Shown: positions 24,957-33,179, counted from the first letter of the stretch. The stretch: DNA of 37,206 nt from an uncultured Prevotella sp. (GCA_938028745.1 CALIZL010000060.1:1-37206); one strand, 5' to 3'. A program made the numbers and translations. The notes: generated from the sequence alone by a model not told the origin.

Positions 24957-27215
24957 TTACAGTCGCCAAAGCACGCCTCCATAGATGCCAAGGGGATGGC
25001 CTGCGCGAAGTCCGGAGGGATGGCGCGACACTAAATAAACCTTGTTGGTGAGGTTGATGGCGTTAAGTGTGAGGGTGAGATGGCGGTTGAGGTGTCCTTT
25101 TAGCGATGCATCCAAAATGGCATGAGCGGGAATTTTCTCGCGTTCGGCAATGCGTCCTTGTCCTGGTTGGGTGCGCATGTCGCTGTTTATGCGCACGCCG
25201 ATGTTGGCCTCAAAGCGTTTGTGCTCAAAGCCTAGCTGGGCATTGAAGGCGTGCTTATATATATAAGGTATCTCGTCGCCATAGACCACGTCGCCCCACG
25301 ACTCGCTACTGAATGTGTTTCGCATCTCGGTATCGGTGTAGGTGTACGACAACTGCAAGGGCAATTGCACGCCCCAATGACGGGGTAGGGGCTGATAATG
25401 CAACATCAGCTCAATACCTCTCACCACGGCTTTGCCCACGTTAAACTGGTCTAGCGTGCCTTGTCCGCCCTGTGCAGCAAGGTCGCTACCCAACATGTTG
25501 TCGTAGTTGTTGTAAAAACCGATGGCTTCTGCCTTCAAGTTATTGGTGGTAAGGCGCAATCCCGCTTCGAGGTTTACGCTGCTTTCGGCCTTTTGGTAGA
25601 GGGTGGCACTGGGTGGTGCGAAGCCCTTATGCACGCCGCCGAATGCCGAAAGCACGGGTAGTAGGCGATAACTAACGCCCAATCCGGGCAAGAAAGCTTG
25701 TGCGTGGTTGGGTGTTTCGATGCGAACCATGCCCGTGCGGCGCGGATCGGCGGCGGTATAGTCGCGTTTTAGCAGGTCAACATCTTCGTAACGAACGCCC
25801 AACGTTAGGGTTAGCGCGTCTTTGGCCCACTTGGTTAGGGCATATCCGGCCCATGCGTGGGCCGTGGTGATACGGTTTGCCTGACTTCCTGGCATACCTG
25901 CTAGGAACAAGTTCATCTTACCTTGCTGCATAGCGTAGGCATCATCCTGCTGAAAGCGGTCTTCGCTGTCGGCGTGATAGCGCAAACCTGCCTCGGCGGT
26001 GAAGTATCCGCCGAAGAGCATGGTGCGATATTCGGCCTTGCTTTGTATGCCTCGCGAGTGGTATGTACGGTAGTTGGCGCGCATCATGAGGGCCTCTCCT
26101 AGATAATCTTTTGCGCCAGTAAGGATGTCGAAATAGTCTTTATTGGTTTCGGGGTCGGTAAGCACGCTGGCAATAGAACGTTTTTCGGCCTTGGTGTAGC
26201 CTGCTTTCACATCGTTTAGCTTGTACCAGTTGCGGAAAAAGTGGTTGTAGTAGAGGTTGGTGGTTATCTTCCACTTGTTGGCTTTCTCTATGATATAGGT
26301 GCCAACCCACTGCGTATGGCGCGTGGTAAGCTGGTCGCGTTGTGCGCCTGCATAGCGAAAGTAAGGGCGTTGTGCGAAATCGGCTTCCGAAAGGCCAACG
26401 TATGTTTCGTCGGAGCTTTCGTTGGCAAAGCCGAATTTAAGTTCAAAGAGGTGGTTTACGCCCTCGTCGTTGTCGGTTTGTGCCGAAACCTTGGCTATTA
26501 GGTCGTTGCGTTTAAAGCCCGTGCGGTTGTCTGGCTCATCACGACGAAAGCCTTTCGATTGGTAACGCAGGTATTCTACCATATAACCCACGTGCTTGTG
26601 GCGGTTGCCAAAGCCTGCATACGATTTCAGGGTGTTGTAACTGCCATACGAAACTTGCGCCTTGCCCCACAATCGTTGGGGAATAGGCGTAGAAACCATG
26701 TTGATTGCACCACCCGTTGTGAACGGACCGTATTGCACTTGGCTGCTACCTTTAAGCACTTCGATGGCATACATGCGAGCTGCATTGGGGAAATAGTAGG
26801 CGGCAGGCGCAGCGTATGGGGCAGGCGCAGCCAGTACACCGTCTTCCATTAGTGAGATACGTTCGCTACGTTCGGCCTTCGTACCGCGCAAACTGATGTT
26901 GGGGCGAAGTCCAAAGCCGTCTTCCTCGTACACGTTTACGCCAGGAACGCTTTTAAGCATGCGGTTAATGTCGGTGTAACCAAACTTAGCCAGTTCGGTG
27001 GGCGATAGATAATAGGCCGAACCCGTGCGGTTGCGGGCCTCGAATTTGCTACCCAACATTTGGTTGGAGCGCACCACCACTTCGCGGATGCGGTGTGTAG
27101 AGTCGGTCATAGCGTTGCTCTTGGTTGTTTCTTGGGCTTGGGCAGAGGCAAATGAGGCAAGCGCAAGGGTTGCAAGAGCGATAAGAAATTTCGTCCTGAA
27201 TGTTTGACGCATCAT
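24957..27215 (-). CDS. FecA-like TonB-dependent siderophore/iron-type receptor
   Basis: The protein has 752 residues from the ATG at 27215. A GTG at 27266 keeps the frame open but adds a polar stretch in front of the signal peptide (MMRQTFRTKFLIALATLALASFASAQAQ). A TonB-box-like IREVVVRSN is at about 43-51. The plug runs from about 65 to 180 (LKSVPGVNVYEEDGFGLRPN, SLRGTKAERSERISLMEDGV, VLKGSSQVQYGPFTTGGAINM), and these are the signatures of FecA-type receptors for iron(III) dicitrate and related chelates. The barrel ends in GGVLWRL, with a last residue Leu instead of Phe. As first gene of the ten-gene operon, it stands behind a long leader and promoter. Confidence 0.9.
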   Translation of the reverse strand: MMRQTFRTKFLIALATLALASFASAQAQETTKSNAMTDSTHRIREVVVRSNQMLGSKFEARNRTGSAYYLSPTELAKFGYTDINRMLKSVPGVNVYEEDGFGLRPNISLRGTKAERSERISLMEDGVLAAPAPYAAPAAYYFPNAARMYAIEVLKGSSQVQYGPFTTGGAINMVSTPIPQRLWGKAQVSYGSYNTLKSYAGFGNRHKHVGYMVEYLRYQSKGFRRDEPDNRTGFKRNDLIAKVSAQTDNDEGVNHLFELKFGFANESSDETYVGLSEADFAQRPYFRYAGAQRDQLTTRHTQWVGTYIIEKANKWKITTNLYYNHFFRNWYKLNDVKAGYTKAEKRSIASVLTDPETNKDYFDILTGAKDYLGEALMMRANYRTYHSRGIQSKAEYRTMLFGGYFTAEAGLRYHADSEDRFQQDDAYAMQQGKMNLFLAGMPGSQANRITTAHAWAGYALTKWAKDALTLTLGVRYEDVDLLKRDYTAADPRRTGMVRIETPNHAQAFLPGLGVSYRLLPVLSAFGGVHKGFAPPSATLYQKAESSVNLEAGLRLTTNNLKAEAIGFYNNYDNMLGSDLAAQGGQGTLDQFNVGKAVVRGIELMLHYQPLPRHWGVQLPLQLSYTYTDTEMRNTFSSESWGDVVYGDEIPYIYKHAFNAQLGFEHKRFEANIGVRINSDMRTQPGQGRIAEREKIPAHAILDASLKGHLNRHLTLTLNAINLTNKVYLVSRHPSGLRAGHPLGIYGGVLWRL

Positions 27216-27266
27216 GATTTTTGGGGGTTCTGTTTGTCTTTTGACAGTATTTCTCGACGTGCCCAC

Positions 27267-27365
27267 TCGTTCCTACGTCGCCAGGCGTGGGCCAGCATCG
27301 CCTTCCGCTCCCTCTGGGTTGGCAGGCGCAACGTTGTAGTTAGTGGCAAAAGCCTTTGTTTATCA
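27267..27365 (-). other. GC-rich, foldable leader of the ten-gene operon
   Basis: The RNA of the operon's first gene would have a leader of about 210 bases. Its middle 100 bases are far richer in G+C than the flanks. Several stems can be drawn on the minus strand: ACGTTGC with GCGACGT, GCCT with AGGC around a CCC-AGA-GGG hairpin, and GCCCAC with GTGGGC, the last crossing the first. I could not match it to a TPP, cobalamin, FMN or SAM class. It may be an unnamed regulatory RNA or a relic sequence. Confidence 0.4.
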
Positions 27366-27432
27366 AGTAGATAATGTCAGTAAAAACAGTTGATGAATGG
27401 TTTCTTTTTGTTCGTTTATTTATTTTCGGGCG

Positions 27433-27464
27433 CAAAATTAATAAATAATTAACTTATATACAAT
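27433..27464 (-). promoter_or_regulatory. Promoter of the ten-gene operon
   Basis: On the minus strand, ATTG (complement of 27461-27464), a 20-base spacer and TAATTTTG (27433-27440) match the Bacteroidetes promoter pattern with one change in the -33 box. It lies about 220 bases before the FecA-like start codon. Confidence 0.65.
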
Positions 27465-27504
27465 CACCATTTCTCGGTATTTTTAAATGGATTGCGGAGA
27501 TTTA

Positions 27505-27740
27505 AAGGTGAAAAGGTGAAAAGGTGAAAGGGTGAAAGGGTGAAAAAATGGCTAACGCCTTTTAAAGGTGGAAGGTGAAAAGGTGAAAAGGTGAAAGGGT
27601 GAAAAGATGGCTGCGCCTTTTAAAGGTGAAAGGGTGAAAAGGTGAAAGGGTGAAAGGGTGAAAAGGTGAAAAAATGCCTAACGCCACCTATACATTTGGC
27701 TTAACTTCTTAACTCCATAACTCCTTTAACTCCTAAAAGG
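27505..27740. repeat. Composite low-complexity repeat, copy B (inverted relative of 8.2-8.4 kb)
   Basis: Arrays of aaaggtgaaaaggtgaaag and gggtgaaa are broken by spacers of the form atggctaacgccttttaaaggtg at about 60-base intervals. They run into a 28-base core at 27678-27705 and then ttaactccataactcctttaactcc. Read on the minus strand this is GGAGTTA units, core, CACCTTT units and AAAAGGCG, the same order as at 8221-8430. Confidence 0.75.
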
Positions 27741-28110
27741 TGAAACGGTGAAAAGATGGCTAACGCCTTGTAAAGGTGTCTAGCGTGTTCTAGATTTCTA
27801 GTCCATTCTAGCTATCGGATAAGTCGGATAAGTCGGACAAGTCAGACTCGTCTGACCTGTCCTATTAGCCTAGCGCCACCTCTACATTTGGCTTAACTCC
27901 TTAACTCCATAACTCCTTTAACTCCTAAAAAGTGAAGAAGTGAAAAGATGGCTACGCCTGCCGATAAACGGGCAGAACTAGTTGGGCTAGTATAACAAGA
28001 AAGCCTGGTGAACCTAGTACAACTAGTAAACCTTTATAGAATAACTAGTAAACCTAGTACAGCAAGTAAACCTAGTACAACTAGTAAAGATACTAAGGTT
28101 TAGCCCACTA
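27741..28110. repeat. Mixed short tandem repeats, including composite copy C
   Basis: Three blocks are seen. At 27778-27865 there are tctag and aagtcgga(t/c) repeats ending in CAGACTCGTCTGACCTGTC. At 27870-27935 there is a third copy of the 28-base core (27870-27897, two differences from the others) with its TTAACTCC tail. At 27975-28100 there are units like aacctagtacaactagtaa. No gene is encoded. Confidence 0.7.
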
Positions 28111-28144
28111 GCCCCTTAATATAATTGCTTTGCGCTTTGCACTA

Positions 28145-28187
28145 ATAAGCCCCACGCAGCCTTGATAGGGGTATGCGTGGGGCTTAT
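28145..28187 (-). terminator. Perfect 14-bp stem, probable ferritin terminator
   Basis: ATAAGCCCCACGCA at 28145-28158 is exactly complementary to 28174-28187, with a 15-base loop. It lies about 110 bases after the ferritin stop codon. The following minus-strand sequence is only weakly T-rich. Confidence 0.6.
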
Positions 28188-28295
28188 GTGTAGTGTGGTT
28201 TCGTGTGGGCTTGTGGTGAAAGTAACGGGCGGTGCACACAAAGCGAAAGGCGAATGTGGCACGTGTGCCGTTAGCCCACAACGTAGGAGCAACGT

Positions 28296-28808
28296 TTAGG
28301 CCAACGGTGTGGCAGGGCTGTAGGCGCGTTGACCCAGTTCCTTGTCAATCATGTAAATGCCGTAGCCGTTATCCTTAATCATCTTGATGTTGTCGATGAT
28401 GGTTTGCACGTTCTCTTCTTCTTCCACTTGCTCGTCGATGAACCATTTAAGCATGCTTTGTGTGGCGTAATCGTTCTCCTCGGCGCAGAGGGCGAACAGC
28501 TTGTTGATGCTCTCGGTGATGGTTTGCTCGTGGCGCAACGAACTTTCGAACACGTTAAGGATGCTGTTCCACTCGGTGGGTACGGCCTCGATGGGACGAA
28601 GGTCTACCTTACCGTTGCGCGAGATAACGTAGTTGAAAAGTATCTTGGCGTGGTCTTGCTCTTCCTTAAATTGAACTTCAAACCATTTCCCCATACCTGG
28701 CTGGCCTTGTGTGTGGCAATAGGCTGCCATTGACAAATATAGATAAGCCGACCACATCTCGGCGTTGATTTGCGCGTTGAGCGCATCTTCGATTTTCTTC
28801 TTTAACAT
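28296..28808 (-). CDS. ftnA: Non-haem ferritin
   Basis: The 170-residue protein is a bacterial ferritin that oxidises and stores iron in a 24-subunit cytoplasmic shell. The ferroxidase residues line up with those of E. coli FtnA at the same numbers: Glu17, Tyr24, Glu50, His53, Glu94, Gln127 and Glu130. The four-helix bundle and short fifth helix fit the usual length. It is transcribed alone, with a hairpin downstream. A sequence resembling a sigma-54 promoter lies about 85 bases upstream. It sits just upstream of the presumed metal-capture operon on the same strand, separated by repeats. Confidence 0.96.
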   Translation of the reverse strand: MLKKKIEDALNAQINAEMWSAYLYLSMAAYCHTQGQPGMGKWFEVQFKEEQDHAKILFNYVISRNGKVDLRPIEAVPTEWNSILNVFESSLRHEQTITESINKLFALCAEENDYATQSMLKWFIDEQVEEEENVQTIIDNIKMIKDNGYGIYMIDKELGQRAYSPATPLA

Positions 28809-28892
28809 AATGATGTTTGATTAATATTGTGAATACTTTTACTAACTAGCTAGCTTTATAGCTCCTTAAACAATCTCTTTATTGCATTATAA

Positions 28893-28907
28893 ACAAACTT
28901 CGTGCCA
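28893..28907 (-). promoter_or_regulatory. Sigma-54-like element upstream of ferritin
   Basis: The minus strand reads TGGCACG-AAGT-TTGT, against the sigma-54 consensus TGGCACG-N4-TTGC. Only the last base differs and the GG/TG spacing is right. The start site would fall about 70 bases before the ferritin ATG. A chance match is possible and no clear TAnnTTTG box competes nearby. Confidence 0.3.
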
Positions 28908-28908
28908 C

Positions 28909-29208
28909 TTTTGCTGTGGCGAATAAGGGCAGAACGCGCTTCTTGCATTTTTGTTTTAGCCATTGTCTATGGGCAGGAAAAAGCAGTGTGGCCTGCCGTT
29001 TGTGTGCCGTTTTAGCATTTCCAATGTATAAAGAGGTAGGCAAAGGCTGTGAGTAGCGCCATAAAGAGGTTTACGATATGTATCCCATACATGACGTTGG
29101 TGCAGCGGTTGTTGTGAAAACGGCAATGCGTTGACAACTGATTGGAGTTAAATGGTTTGGGCAGTTAATGGGGGCATGATGTTTGCAATATCCGTTTATG
29201 CACAGCTG
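28909..29208. other. Gene-poor stretch between ferritin and HlyD-type gene
   Basis: No gene-sized frame is found. On the minus strand a 26-codon frame (29012-29092) encodes a hydrophobic peptide, MYGIHIVNLFMALLTAFAYL and a short end, which could be one membrane helix. No good ribosome site supports it. Otherwise I see nothing here. Confidence 0.4.
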
Positions 29209-30150
29209 TTACGTCTCCTCGTCTGCCCTCACTGCAATGGATAGCTGCATGCCTGGCCGCAAACCGTCTACTTTATACACGGGGCGCAGCTGCATTTCCC
29301 AGGTTTGTGCGCCCTCGTTTCCACGTTTGTAATTGTTGGGGTCTAGGAAATCGAAGTTGGCTTTGAAGCCCGACACGCGCATGGGAACGGACATGTTGAA
29401 GGGTTTGCAATACACTTGGATGGTGTCGCCCTCTTTAAATTGCACCTTCTCGTTGCGATTTACCGCAATAGACCCCCACAGGTTGTCGAGCAAGGCGATG
29501 CTCATCAGGGTGTTGCTGGCCGAGAGTTGTTCGCCGCGCTTCACCACAATCTCGCTCACTTCGCCCTCTACCTTAGTTACGATAGCGATGATTTGCGGCC
29601 CTTTGCTGTTGCTTTTTTCGGTTTTTAGGTTGCGCAATGCCTTCTCGTAATCGGCTTTAAGCGATAGGGCTTGCACCTGTAAGGTTTTGTATTCGGTAAA
29701 GACGTTGTCGCGTAGGCTTGCAGGTGCCTTGCCGTTCATGAACTTGTTTTGCACATCGTTGTATATCCTTTCGGCCTGTTCTTCGGCAGATTTGGCTTGT
29801 TGCCATCGGCCATAAGCGCGGTCAACGTTTTTGTTTCCCGTGCGATAGGGATGCAGTGTGGTGGCCAAAAGCTCTAATGTGGCATCTTCGGGCATGGGGG
29901 TGTCGTCGGTTCTGTATAGGGCTAGGGTGTCGCCCACCTCCACATAGTCGCCTTCTTTAACCCTAATCTCTAACACTTTCCCCCGCTGTTGCACCTGCAC
30001 AGAATACTGCAAGACCTCCACTTGCCCATCAATTTGCCTAGGTTTTGGGGTCTTTATCACATTGGCTACAATCACGGCCGCAGCCGCAAGAACGATGAGT
30101 ACCGTTCCGCCAATGAGCAGTTTAAATCTTAATCGCAGTTTTTTTTGCAT
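29209..30150 (-). CDS. HlyD/membrane-fusion-type periplasmic adaptor protein
   Basis: The 313-residue protein has one N-terminal membrane anchor (about 10-31: KLLIGGTVLIVLAAAAVIVAN). A split biotinyl-lipoyl-like domain follows: VQQRGKVLEIRVKEGDYVEVGDTL near 50-75 and VTKVEGEVSEIVVKRGEQLSASNTLM near 195-220, with a helical hairpin between them (about 95-185). A beta-barrel part follows (IAVNRNEKVQFKEGDTIQVY, LRPGMQLSIAV). This is the layout of adaptors in type I secretion and efflux pumps. No ABC or RND partner is in view, so the exported substrate is unknown. The gene follows a coiled-coil protein by 72 bases and is probably transcribed with it. Confidence 0.87.
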   Translation of the reverse strand: MQKKLRLRFKLLIGGTVLIVLAAAAVIVANVIKTPKPRQIDGQVEVLQYSVQVQQRGKVLEIRVKEGDYVEVGDTLALYRTDDTPMPEDATLELLATTLHPYRTGNKNVDRAYGRWQQAKSAEEQAERIYNDVQNKFMNGKAPASLRDNVFTEYKTLQVQALSLKADYEKALRNLKTEKSNSKGPQIIAIVTKVEGEVSEIVVKRGEQLSASNTLMSIALLDNLWGSIAVNRNEKVQFKEGDTIQVYCKPFNMSVPMRVSGFKANFDFLDPNNYKRGNEGAQTWEMQLRPVYKVDGLRPGMQLSIAVRADEET

Positions 30151-30222
30151 GGTTAAGTTAAGGGATGAGTGTTTGGGTGGTTGCTTGCGCGCCGCTTGCG
30201 CATGGCTTGGGCGCGCCGCCCG

Positions 30223-31095
30223 CTATTTAAAAGCGAAACTACGCGACCCAATCATGTTTCCGTCGGCAAAGATACTCACCTGATAAGTGCCTGCAACAAG
30301 GGCTTGTGACACGTTCCAGAAGAGCGTCACAGGCGTTTCTTCGCCATTATATTCCACACTGCGTTTCATCGAATATTGCAGCGTTCGGTTTTCGTAGCTA
30401 AACGAACCCGCGCCGTTGAGCAGGTTGCCCGTGGGCGACATGATACGTACATAGATGTCTTTAACGCCACTTGCTGCCGTTACGTTGCGCGTGATGTTGA
30501 AACTTACTTGCAGCGTGGTGGCCTTATCTATTTGGTCGGTTGCCTTTCCGCGCTTGTTTTTGGCTACGAGCGAGATGCCCGTTGCATCGAGTTGTGCGGC
30601 GATAGCCACTTTCTCTGATAGCGAACGGCGTTCGCTACTAAGCCCTTCTATCTGTCGGGTGGCGGCCTCGTACTGTCCTTTTACGCGCGTATTCTCTTGC
30701 GTAAGGTTGGCATTCACCTTGTTTAGCGAGTCAATCTCCATCACGTAACTGCGAATTACCGCCCTAACTGTGGCCAGTTCTTTCTTCAAGCGGGTTATTT
30801 CGATGGCGTCAGTGCTCTTTACTCTTCGCAGTTCGTTGAGTAGTCGTTGCGTTTTTTCTTGCTCAGCGGTAAGTTGTGCCACGATAGAGTCGTTGTTAAT
30901 TTGCGTCTTCATCTCGCTGTATTGCTGGGCAAACTGCTGATACTCGTTTTCCATCTCCTTCTTGTCTATCTCTGCCAGTTCCTTAATGGCGGCGTTTTCT
31001 TCCTTTTGTTTGTTCAAGTTGATGAAGAGATAGGCCGTTGCGCCGGCTAAGATTAGCACCACAATGATGGTTGGTATCCAAATTTTCTTGTTCAT
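30223..31095 (-). CDS. Membrane-anchored coiled-coil protein, Bacteroidetes-type
   Basis: The 290-residue protein has one N-terminal membrane helix (IWIPTIIVVLILAGATAYLF), then a long heptad-rich coiled coil from about 28 to 160 (KQKEENAAIKELAEIDKKEM, LTAEQEKTQRLLNELRRVKS). A C-terminal beta domain follows (about 170-290: TLQVSFNITRNVTAASGVKD, TLFWNVSQALVAGTYQVSIF). It resembles widely conserved Bacteroidetes proteins of unknown function, but I cannot give a family name. It is likely anchored in the inner membrane with the coil in the periplasm. A clean promoter precedes it, and the HlyD-type adaptor gene follows. Confidence 0.8.
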   Translation of the reverse strand: MNKKIWIPTIIVVLILAGATAYLFINLNKQKEENAAIKELAEIDKKEMENEYQQFAQQYSEMKTQINNDSIVAQLTAEQEKTQRLLNELRRVKSTDAIEITRLKKELATVRAVIRSYVMEIDSLNKVNANLTQENTRVKGQYEAATRQIEGLSSERRSLSEKVAIAAQLDATGISLVAKNKRGKATDQIDKATTLQVSFNITRNVTAASGVKDIYVRIMSPTGNLLNGAGSFSYENRTLQYSMKRSVEYNGEETPVTLFWNVSQALVAGTYQVSIFADGNMIGSRSFAFK

Positions 31096-31132
31096 AGAGT
31101 CAATCGCTTATATAGGGATTTGATTATATTTG

Positions 31133-31163
31133 CAAATTTATATATTTCTAACGATACGACAAA
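31133..31163 (-). promoter_or_regulatory. Promoter of the coiled-coil/HlyD pair
   Basis: On the minus strand, TTTG (31160-31163), a 19-base spacer and TAAATTTG (31133-31140) match the Bacteroidetes consensus fully. The start codon at 31095 is 38 bases away. Confidence 0.8.
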
Positions 31164-31358
31164 ACAAATGTGCAATTGCAAACATTTAATAACTTAAAAT
31201 ATGTAGATTGCATGGCTTGGAAGGCCTCAAAGTGGGGGTTGAGCTGGCTATTTGCCGACAAAGGGCATTAATTGGCGACAAAGGGAGTGAGCCTTTACGC
31301 CGACGGAAACGGACGGGGAGCAGGCACACGGCGGCATTCTTCACTCTTGGTTGCCGCC

Positions 31359-31490
31359 GTTTGCCGCTTCTTGCTGCTGTAACGCTATAAGCCTGTTCGC
31401 CTTGTTGGCTGTTTGTCGCCGCTAGTTTGCCGCTTCTTGCTGCTGTAAACGCTATAAGCCTGTTCGCCCTGTTGGCCGTTTGTTGCCGCT
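31359..31490. repeat. 66-bp tandem duplication
   Basis: Bases 31359-31424 and 31425-31490 are near-identical copies starting GTTTGCCGCTTCTTGCTGCT. They differ by a one-base insertion (GTAACG against GTAAACG) and a few substitutions. The gene-free stretch 31164-31522 around it is rich in GCCG and CTGC words and holds nothing else I recognise. Confidence 0.85.
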
Positions 31491-31522
31491 GTCTGCTGTC
31501 TGCCGCCGTACAAGTTGCACCC

Positions 31523-33154
31523 TTAGAAGTCGCTGTTGGGGCGCAGATTGCCGTTTGCGCCTATGGCTCTGCTAGGTATGGGGAAGATGGTTGTATAGCC
31601 CGTGTCTTCTTTTTCCAGGGCGTGGCGCAGGTCATAGCTGTGCGTAAAGCGGCCAAACCGTATGAGATCTTGCCTTCGCCAGCCTTCCCACACCAGTTCA
31701 AGCCTACGTTCTTCCAGTATGTTGGCCAGCGTGGCCGTGCGTGCGGGCATGCCCGAACGGGCTCGAACGGCATCCATCTCGGCCTGTCCGCTTTGTCCGT
31801 TGCGCACTTTTGCCTCGGCCAACATCAGTAACACGTCGGCATAACGATACAGCACGATGTCGTTGTCTTGCAATTTCCCGTCTAAAAAGGAGTGTCTGTC
31901 TATCTCGTACTTGGCCATACGTGCGCCAGCTGTCTTGATATAAGGTGAGGTGGTGAGGTCTACGGCCACGTTCAAAGGCATATACACCAGCGGTTGCCCA
32001 TTGTCTAGCCGAACCGTATCGCCGTCTACCATCACCGTATCGGCATAAAAGTTAAGCTTAAAGCGTGTATCTGGCTTTTCTGATGTGCCATATCCAAAGG
32101 CGCGAACGGTGGAAATGGTGGCGCAGGGTCCGTTTTCCGACCCCATTCCCAATGCCTTGCCGTGGTTGTAGTGCCGCGAACGAAAGAGATATTGGTATTG
32201 GTTGGGGTAGATGTTCTTGTCCATCGGGATGGTGAAGATGTTCTCGCGCGAGGTTTCGTTGTGCACTTTGAAGTTGTCGGCATAGCTGTTTTCGAGCGTA
32301 TAGCCGGCCGCTTGCAGCTTTTCGCAATAGCGGATGGTGGTTTGCCAGGCGTTAAGCTGCTCGTTATCGACGGTGAAAAGGATGTCCTTGCCTGGCTTGC
32401 GGGCGTGGCGCACGGGGTTGTCGCAGGTGTAAACCTCGGCGTTTAACGCTAGTTTGGCCAATAGAAAATGGGCAACGGGGCGAGTTAGCCTGCCATAATA
32501 CTGCCCTTGCAGGTTGGAATGGGCATCTGCCAGATAGGGCGCAACCTGCTGCAACTCCTTAAAGGCAAAGCGAAACACCTCGCTGCGGCGTGTGTTAGAC
32601 ACCTCTGCAACCGACGTTTGGTTTTTCTCTAACAGCGGAACATTGCCAAAAAGGTCTATCAAGTAATAGTAATACATGGCCCTGATGGCCCTTGCCTCTG
32701 CATTGTAGGCCATTAATTGGGATTGGTTGAGCAGGCTTTTGTGCTTGTCTATGAGGGCGATGGCATCGTTACAGCACACCACCGATTGGAGAAGGTAGCA
32801 CCAAAGGTTGTACAGTTCTAGGTCGTTGGCGCTCCATTGGTGGGTGTATAGCCGTTTCCAAAAGCCGCCGTCGTACCAGTCGCCGCCCCTAATGGGCACG
32901 ATGGCCTCGTCGGTTGTGAAGGTACTATAATCGTATATGCCTCGGTTCGTGCCTTGAAGTCCGCTTCCATCTTCGACCGAACCGATGTTGTTGTACAGGG
33001 TGCCAATGCTGTTTATCCACAAGGAAGTGGGCGACGTGATGGCTTGGTCTTCCGAAATGCGGTCGCGTGGATCGTCTTCGAGACAGCTTACGAACATGCC
33101 CAGCAGCGCAATGGCTACCAATGCCAGGTGTATGATGTGAGTCTTGGGTTTCAT
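31523..33154 (-). CDS. SusD/RagB-family outer-membrane lipoprotein (second pair)
   Basis: The 543-residue protein has a lipoprotein signal (MFVSC, Cys24) followed by LEDDPRDRISEDQAITSPTS, a normal SusD start. Helical repeats follow (AYNAEARAIRAMYYYYLIDL with the conserved FGNVPLL). The end ILEERRLELVWEGWRRQDLIRFGRF is the conserved SusD C-terminal signature. It lies 25 bases after its SusC partner. RagB/SusD proteins bind glycans or peptides at the cell surface; no sulfatase, glycosidase or peptidase gene is nearby to suggest which. Confidence 0.95.
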   Translation of the reverse strand: MKPKTHIIHLALVAIALLGMFVSCLEDDPRDRISEDQAITSPTSLWINSIGTLYNNIGSVEDGSGLQGTNRGIYDYSTFTTDEAIVPIRGGDWYDGGFWKRLYTHQWSANDLELYNLWCYLLQSVVCCNDAIALIDKHKSLLNQSQLMAYNAEARAIRAMYYYYLIDLFGNVPLLEKNQTSVAEVSNTRRSEVFRFAFKELQQVAPYLADAHSNLQGQYYGRLTRPVAHFLLAKLALNAEVYTCDNPVRHARKPGKDILFTVDNEQLNAWQTTIRYCEKLQAAGYTLENSYADNFKVHNETSRENIFTIPMDKNIYPNQYQYLFRSRHYNHGKALGMGSENGPCATISTVRAFGYGTSEKPDTRFKLNFYADTVMVDGDTVRLDNGQPLVYMPLNVAVDLTTSPYIKTAGARMAKYEIDRHSFLDGKLQDNDIVLYRYADVLLMLAEAKVRNGQSGQAEMDAVRARSGMPARTATLANILEERRLELVWEGWRRQDLIRFGRFTHSYDLRHALEKEDTGYTTIFPIPSRAIGANGNLRPNSDF

Positions 33155-33179
33155 TATGGGCGTGGTTTTGGGTGAGAAG

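Noticed and set aside
27267..27365. Cobalamin or second TPP riboswitch before the FecA-like gene
   Set aside because: CCTACG and GCCAGCAT words recall a reversed TPP element, but CTGAGA and the ACCTGATC block are missing, and the cobalamin box is not found.
27505..27680. Regularly spaced repeats suggesting a CRISPR array
   Set aside because: Units are only 7-9 bases, spacers are themselves repeated, and no cas genes are present.
30187..30219. Two GCGCGCCGC direct repeats between the coiled-coil and HlyD-type genes
   Set aside because: Too short to be called an element; may be chance in a GC-rich spot.
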